Under the pieces are notes generated by a model. That model worked only from the letters and a program-made list of their open reading frames with translations. It made no database searches and was not told where the DNA came from. From positions 1 to 10,546 of the forward strand of contig JAEZAY010000384.1 in assembly GCA_023427575.1 (NCBI GenBank): a stretch of DNA of 10,546 bases, given 5' to 3'. The DNA comes from Bacteroidota bacterium. Lineage in GTDB: Bacteria; Bacteroidota; Bacteroidia; Chitinophagales; Chitinophagaceae. This document shows positions 7,317 through 10,546 of this stretch, piece by piece. The position numbers and the translations under genes were made by a program. Numbering within the stretch: the first letter of the stretch is position 1; each line of letters opens with the position of its first letter.

Positions 7317-8849
7317 TTATAGAGGGCCGGCCGAATTCTGAAAATATTTGCCAATTACCGGGAGGCGGCTGAATTCCTTTTTTTCGATGCGGGCAATGAA
7401 AATTGCAAACCCACCCAAAAGGATAACCGAAGATCCGAAATAAGCGTAAGGGTAGTAAGCGGAACGCTCATTTAAAATCCAGACAAATCCTTCATGAATG
7501 AGGTAAATAAGTACGACGATCACGATATAGGCGATCAGTTTTTTCTTCGCATATGGGATCGGGTAATACTTTTGACCGAGATAATAGCTCGAAATCATCA
7601 TGAAAGCGTAACATAAAAGTGTTGCCCAGGCAGCTCCCGTATAGCGAAAAGGAGGGATCAAAATAAAATTTAGAGCGATCGTAAGGGCAGCCCCTGCAAT
7701 TGTGATGTAGGCGCCGGTCATGTTCCGGTTGGTTAGCTTATACCAAACGGAAAGATTGTAATAGATACCCAGGAATACACTTGCCAGTGCCAGAACCGGA
7801 ACAATATGCAAACCATCGGCATATTCAGGATATTTCGAGGCGATCAGCAATTTCCAGAATTCCAGGAACAGCGCCACAATCAGAAACATAAAACAGCAGG
7901 CGATCACAAAAAATTTCATTACCCTGGCGTACATACGCTGCGCGCCTTCCTTTTTCGACTGATTAAAAAAGAATGGTTCTGCCGCCAGCCGGAATACCTG
8001 TATGAAAATGGTGATCAGCACCGCCAGTTTGTAATTGGCGCCAAATACGCCAAGTTCATGTTCTTCCACCGCGGGATCATCGTTTAATACTTTGCGGTAG
8101 ATTACGCGGCTCAGCATTTCATTGATCATCCCGCCAAACCCTACAATAATCAGGGGATAGGAATATAACATCACCTTTTTCCAGAGCTGGCCATCGAAGC
8201 GAAACCGGAACTCCAAAAATTCCTTATACAATAAGAGCAGGGTAACCCCGCTGGCGATGGCATTGGAAAGAATAAAATACCCGATGCCGGTGTCGGGATT
8301 AAAAAAGCCGCCCAGGAAAGAGTTTGGATCAGATTCATACGCCGGCTTTGCCAAATAGTAAAAAAAGAGCACCAGGGCGATGTTTAGTACTACGGCAAAA
8401 AGATTGATAAACGCGTACTTTTTCGGGCGCTCTTCCAGTCGCAGCCTGGCCATCGGAAGGGTATACAGGGTATCAAAGAAAAGGATCCAGATCATCCAGG
8501 TGATATATTCCGGATGTTTGTCCATTTCCAGGAAGGATGTAATTCCATCCCGCAGGGAAAATAGTATCAGCGTGAACAGCAGCGTTGTTACAATAATGGA
8601 AACATTCAGCGTATTGTACAGTTTTCGCCGGTCATGCTCCTGCGCGAAGCGGAAATAGCTTGTTTCAAGTCCGTAGGTGAACAGGATATTTAAAAAAGGA
8701 ATAACAGCATAAACCTGGGTATACGCATAAGTGCCGTTTGGATCATACAACTGAAATCCTAACAGGCTTATACCGAAGTACAAAAATCGACTGAAGATTC
8801 TGGGAACACCGTACCAAAGGGTTTGACCGGCCAGTTTTTTTATACTCAA
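7317..8849 (-). CDS. Polysaccharide/lipid-linked oligosaccharide flippase (MOP superfamily, PST type)
   Basis: A 510-residue integral membrane protein with about 14 predicted transmembrane helices, roughly at 10-35, 42-60, 84-98, 118-135, 148-166, 188-207, 228-245, 268-290, 312-332, 346-366, 378-398, 405-424, 438-455 and 467-485. The N-terminus SIKKLAGQTLWYGVP and the stretch PFLNILFTYGLETSYFRFAQ are typical of Bacteroidota lipopolysaccharide/polysaccharide export flippases, which move undecaprenyl-linked sugars across the inner membrane. The start is TTG at 8849: an in-frame TAG lies directly upstream, and no in-frame ATG exists near. An ATG at 8857 opens a three-codon frame whose TGA overlaps the TTG. 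No glycosyltransferase or polymerase genes adjoin it, so it is a solitary flippase and its cargo cannot be named. It lies downstream of the peroxidase gene but has its own candidate -7 box. Confidence 0.9.
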   Translation of the reverse strand: MSIKKLAGQTLWYGVPRIFSRFLYFGISLLGFQLYDPNGTYAYTQVYAVIPFLNILFTYGLETSYFRFAQEHDRRKLYNTLNVSIIVTTLLFTLILFSLRDGITSFLEMDKHPEYITWMIWILFFDTLYTLPMARLRLEERPKKYAFINLFAVVLNIALVLFFYYLAKPAYESDPNSFLGGFFNPDTGIGYFILSNAIASGVTLLLLYKEFLEFRFRFDGQLWKKVMLYSYPLIIVGFGGMINEMLSRVIYRKVLNDDPAVEEHELGVFGANYKLAVLITIFIQVFRLAAEPFFFNQSKKEGAQRMYARVMKFFVIACCFMFLIVALFLEFWKLLIASKYPEYADGLHIVPVLALASVFLGIYYNLSVWYKLTNRNMTGAYITIAGAALTIALNFILIPPFRYTGAAWATLLCYAFMMISSYYLGQKYYPIPYAKKKLIAYIVIVVLIYLIHEGFVWILNERSAYYPYAYFGSSVILLGGFAIFIARIEKKEFSRLPVIGKYFQNSAGPL

Positions 8850-8857
8850 CTATACAT
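8846..8857 (-). other. Three-codon minicistron overlapping the flippase start
   Basis: On the minus strand ATGTATAGTTGA encodes Met-Tyr-Ser-stop, and its TGA overlaps the TTG start of the flippase gene as TTGA. AAAAGA just upstream could act as a weak ribosome site. Either it delivers ribosomes to the TTG by re-initiation, or a one-base change has separated an original ATG from the gene. Neither can be shown from sequence alone. Confidence 0.45.
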
Positions 8858-8872
8858 TCTTTTGTACAGCGG

Positions 8873-8880
8873 CAAATTTA
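8873..8880 (-). promoter_or_regulatory. Candidate -7 box of the flippase promoter
   Basis: The minus strand reads TAAATTTG, a perfect match to the Bacteroidota -7 consensus TAnnTTTG. It lies 23 bases upstream of the TTG start at 8849, so transcription would begin about 17 bases before that start. A clear TTTG about 20 bases further upstream is missing, so the site is only half supported. Confidence 0.45.
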
Positions 8881-8931
8881 AAGGAATATTCGGGCTGTTC
8901 ATTACATGATGCGATCTGCAGCCTGAAGGCA

Positions 8932-9975
8932 TTACCTGTCCGGCGCAAACCGTTTGTCTTCCAGAAAGCTGGAATCCGTCAGGGTCCGGAAAAAATCAAG
9001 CAGGTAAAATTTTTCATCCGATGAAAGCGGGATCCGGTTCTGCAGCAGTGGATCAAGTGTGGTGCTTGCCACAATACCCTCACTGTAATGATTAAGCACC
9101 TGCAAAGGACTTCTGAACCGGCCATCGTGCATATAGGGAAACGTGAGCAGCATGTTACGCAGGGAAGGCACTTTGAAACGCAGTGAGTCTGAAGGATCAT
9201 TGGTGATTGTCATTCTGCCGTAGTCCCGGATCGTTGTATTCAGCGCAAGCCCATTGTTCCGGTAGCTGAAATCCGTAAACAAAGGTTCCTGATGGCAGGA
9301 AGCGCATTTGGCCTGAAAAACTTCATACCCTTTTTGCTCATTATGCGTAAAAACAGCTTCCCCTTTTTTCATCTTATCGTACTTCGCATTAGATGAGATC
9401 ATGGCGCCCATAAACTGGGCGAGCGCTTTCAGCATCCGCTGACTGCTCACCGTTTCATCACCAAAGGCAGCCTGGAATAAAGGCTTATAGTTATTATCGG
9501 CTGCAATTTTTTCCACCACATGATTGATGTCTTCCGCCATTTCATTCGGCGCGGTGATCGGCGCCAGCGGCTGCACTTCAATATGATTGATACCCCCGTC
9601 CCAATGAAGTTCCTTATGCCAGATCAGGTTAAAAATACCCGGCGAATTCCGGGTTGTAAACTGGTTGTTAAAACCATGGCTCAGATCATGATCAAACGTA
9701 GCGAATGCGGCAAATTGCTGGTGGCAGGAAGCACAGGGAAAATTGCCGTCTTTCGATAAGGCTCCATCATAAAACAGCTTTTTGCCAAGAGCAAAACCTT
9801 CCTCCGTTAAGGGATTGTTTTCAAATTTATAATGAGGTTCGGGCCAGCCATCGGGCCAGTTGAGTACAATAGGATTGGTTCGGCCCGCGGCCACATCATT
9901 TTTTCGGCAGGCGGAAATACAAAATGCCCCGGCCGTAATAAAAAATAAAACCCATATCGTAAACCGTGAAATCAT
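8932..9975 (-). CDS. Diheme cytochrome c peroxidase / MauG-MbnH-like lipoprotein
   Basis: A 347-residue protein with an N-terminal lipoprotein signal: hydrophobic residues 7-19 followed by the lipobox ISAC, with the lipidated Cys at 23. Two heme c motifs of identical sequence, CASCH, lie at 81-85 and 224-228, as in the diheme peroxidase/MauG family. Other family marks are RNSPGIFNLIWHKELHWDGG (109-128), FKVPSLRNML (267-276) and FPYMHDGRFRSPLQVLNHYS (279-298). Length is normal for the family. It is lipid-anchored and exported, so it acts in the periplasm or at the cell surface. Its ATG overlaps the stop of the upstream MbnP-like gene as ATGA, so the two are translationally coupled. A MbnH-like role, modifying that partner, is therefore more likely than simple hydrogen peroxide removal, but this is inference. 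Confidence 0.92.
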   Translation of the reverse strand: MISRFTIWVLFFITAGAFCISACRKNDVAAGRTNPIVLNWPDGWPEPHYKFENNPLTEEGFALGKKLFYDGALSKDGNFPCASCHQQFAAFATFDHDLSHGFNNQFTTRNSPGIFNLIWHKELHWDGGINHIEVQPLAPITAPNEMAEDINHVVEKIAADNNYKPLFQAAFGDETVSSQRMLKALAQFMGAMISSNAKYDKMKKGEAVFTHNEQKGYEVFQAKCASCHQEPLFTDFSYRNNGLALNTTIRDYGRMTITNDPSDSLRFKVPSLRNMLLTFPYMHDGRFRSPLQVLNHYSEGIVASTTLDPLLQNRIPLSSDEKFYLLDFFRTLTDSSFLEDKRFAPDR

Positions 9976-10546
9976 GGACTGCTTACTATTCCCGTAACGG
10001 AAAACATCCGGTAATAATTGCCGGCAATCTGCCGCGCCAGCAATCCCGGCGTCATACAGGTGGGATTTGAGCCGATGCTGATATTGTTATCGCCGCCAAA
10101 CCATTCATTGATATCGGCATTAAGCTCTATAACCGGATTGGGATACTGATCAAGGCGAATCATTTGGCCCTGAGCCAGAGGCAGGCTAATCTTTTTTACC
10201 ACATTATCCGGTCCGGCAAATCCGCCAATATGATATTCGAAAGAATGGTTTGGAGTGGAGGCCAGTGCCGAATTTCCCTCCAGCTTTGCCATAATATAGC
10301 CCGAGTTCCAGGTCCAGAACATTCCTTTTGCCGGATCAAGATCGCCGGCCTGAGCCCCACTGACATTCAGGGCGCTGTCTACGCCTATAACAAAATTTAA
10401 CGTATTGTAACTGCCATTCGGAGCGCTGCCGCCGATAAGGGCGGTACCGGGATTAGATAAATCCACCAGCCGGTAATTGTCGAAAATCCGGATCTTTCTG
10501 CCCGTGCTGGTATTTTCAAGCTCTACCGCCTGAATGTAGAATTTGA
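9972..10546 (-). CDS. MbnP-like copper-associated protein (partial, N-terminus outside window)
   Basis: The frame is open from the right edge to a TGA at 9972-9974, giving 190 residues; the signal peptide and N-terminal part lie outside. The visible part begins KFYIQAVELENTSTGRKIRI, followed by DNYRLVDLSNPGT, matching the beta-strand pattern of the MbnP domain. Other family-like segments are NFVIGVDSALN, GMFWTWNSGYIMAKLEG, HSFEYHIGGF and ELNADINEWFGG. In characterised MbnP proteins a tryptophan is oxidised to kynurenine by the partner MbnH and the product binds copper; the tryptophans in FWTWNSG and NEWFGG are candidates here, but I cannot say which, if any, is modified. An internal GTG at 10466 is not the start, since homology continues upstream. 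The overlap with the peroxidase gene supports the pairing. Confidence 0.87.
   Translation of the reverse strand, partial: KFYIQAVELENTSTGRKIRIFDNYRLVDLSNPGTALIGGSAPNGSYNTLNFVIGVDSALNVSGAQAGDLDPAKGMFWTWNSGYIMAKLEGNSALASTPNHSFEYHIGGFAGPDNVVKKISLPLAQGQMIRLDQYPNPVIELNADINEWFGGDNNISIGSNPTCMTPGLLARQIAGNYYRMFSVTGIVSSP

Noticed and set aside
7290..7324. Possible terminator between the hydrolase and flippase genes
   Set aside because: Only two 5-bp stems are seen (GTGAT/ATCAC and CTCTA/TAGAG), AT-rich and without a T tract, so support is too weak.
7324..7331. GGCCGGCC palindrome
   Set aside because: It is a short palindrome inside the flippase coding end with no repeat elsewhere, so chance is enough.

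Overview
The window looks like chromosomal DNA from a Bacteroidota bacterium, most likely of the family Chitinophagaceae. That placement is inferred from remembered protein families, since no search was run. The supporting signs are a DUF5686-type outer-membrane protein with an N-terminal carboxypeptidase-regulatory-like domain, a MbnP-like protein next to a diheme peroxidase lipoprotein, promoters of the Bacteroidota TTTG / TAnnTTTG type, and few Shine-Dalgarno sequences. Coding density is very high and no gap exceeds about 120 bases. I saw no tRNA, rRNA, CRISPR array, insertion sequence or phage gene.

Layout from left to right. Positions 1-1914 (minus) are the first 638 codons of a DUF5686 outer-membrane protein that runs off the left edge. 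Divergent from it is a two-gene plus-strand operon: a small polytopic membrane protein (2033-2647) and a compact winged-helix regulator (2657-2956). The membrane protein carries a frameshift at a run of nine T. Skipping one T restores its last transmembrane helix and makes its stop overlap the regulator's start as ATGA. A strong hairpin (2979-3016) probably ends transcription from both sides.

Positions 3062-6565 (minus) encode a 1167-residue exported protein with three parts: a peptidase-like domain without an HExxH motif, a TolB/PD40-like beta-propeller, and an Omp85/BamA-like beta-barrel. Divergent from it, 6640-7287 (plus) encodes a glyoxalase II-like metallo-beta-lactamase-fold hydrolase. 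Convergent to that, 7317-8849 (minus) encodes a 14-helix flippase of the polysaccharide transporter type, with a TTG start preceded by a three-codon minicistron.

At the right end, a MbnP-like protein (9972-10546, minus, N-terminus outside the window) and a diheme peroxidase lipoprotein (8932-9975, minus) overlap by ATGA. They form a translationally coupled pair resembling MbnP/MbnH, in which the heme enzyme modifies a tryptophan of its partner for copper binding.

Most of the window therefore serves the cell envelope: outer-membrane proteins, lipid-linked sugar export and a surface or periplasmic redox/metal pair. The genes look like neighbouring small units rather than one pathway. The least ordinary observations are the frameshifted membrane-protein/regulator operon, the three-part Omp85-like protein and the MbnP/peroxidase pair.
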